NCBI GenBank assembly: GCA_938049795.1
Contig: CALLCD010000009.1
Span: 1-7,199, forward strand
Length of the DNA: 7,199 nt
From: an uncultured Hyphomonadaceae bacterium
Lineage (GTDB): Bacteria; Pseudomonadota; Alphaproteobacteria; Caulobacterales; Hyphomonadaceae
Reading direction: 5' to 3'
Below are positions 7,158-7,199 of this stretch, piece after piece. The notes beneath the pieces are model-generated. The model saw only the letters and a program-made list of their open reading frames with translations. It did no database searches and had not been told where the DNA came from. The translations under genes and the position numbers were made by a program. The number at the start of each line of letters is the position of its first letter. Positions within the stretch are counted from its first letter, which is position 1.

Positions 7158-7184
7158 GGGGGCAGTTCCCCCCAAATTTCCCCC
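7158..7184. repeat. G5/C5 block array after the tRNA fragment
   Basis: GGGGG (7158-7162), loop CAGTT, then CCCCCC (7168-7173), AAATTT, CCCCC (7180-7184). The first two blocks can pair as a 5-bp hairpin. Read on the minus strand the two C-blocks are direct repeats of the type GGGGGAAAT / GGGGGGAAC. Short spaced repeats like this can be arm-type binding sites of tyrosine integrases, which would fit a tRNA junction. It is not a standard terminator because no T-run follows on the plus strand. Confidence 0.35.
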
Positions 7185-7199
7185 GTTCTTGCATTGCTG

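Noticed and set aside
7102..7199. Group I intron interrupting the tRNA-Ser anticodon loop after GCT
   Set aside because: A GGCAG at 7161-7165 could pair with the exon end CTGCT, but it is 60 bases away and only 5 bp. No intron core elements are seen before the window ends. It cannot be excluded, only not supported.

Overview
The window is typical chromosomal DNA of an alphaproteobacterium. It is moderately GC-rich and densely coding. The order serS - surE - pcm - yajC - secD - secF is a familiar alphaproteobacterial housekeeping block, and the proteins have alphaproteobacterial-type sequences. A finer placement cannot be supported from the sequence alone.

Layout. Bases 1-366 are the 3' end of serS (seryl-tRNA synthetase). 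After a 98-bp gap comes surE (465-1229), which overlaps pcm (1217-1867) by 13 bp. A 71-bp gap separates pcm from yajC (1939-2322), secD (2338-4032) and secF (4044-5036). These last three are a compact unit for the ancillary complex of the Sec translocon, with gaps of only 15 and 11 bp. In many relatives a LysM/M23 peptidase gene lies between pcm and yajC; none is present here. secF ends in a 4-bp stop-to-stop overlap with a convergent minus-strand gene (5033-5950) for a membrane di-iron oxygenase. Its histidine motifs look most like alkylglycerol monooxygenase. Back to back with it is a plus-strand crotonase-family gene (6075-6977), whose active-site pattern fits an enoyl-CoA delta-isomerase (ECI2 type) better than a hydratase. 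The two are divergent across a 124-bp spacer and both probably act on lipids, but no shared pathway can be shown.

Right edge. At 7065-7108 lies the 5' part of a tRNA-Ser(GCT): acceptor strand, D-arm and anticodon arm. Its T-arm and 3' acceptor strand are absent from the rest of the window. The tRNA-like sequence breaks at the anticodon stem and is followed by AT-richer DNA and a run of G5/C5 blocks. This resembles the junction of an integrated mobile element or a disrupted tRNA gene, and is the most unusual spot in the window. No complete mobile element, CRISPR array or other defence system is visible.
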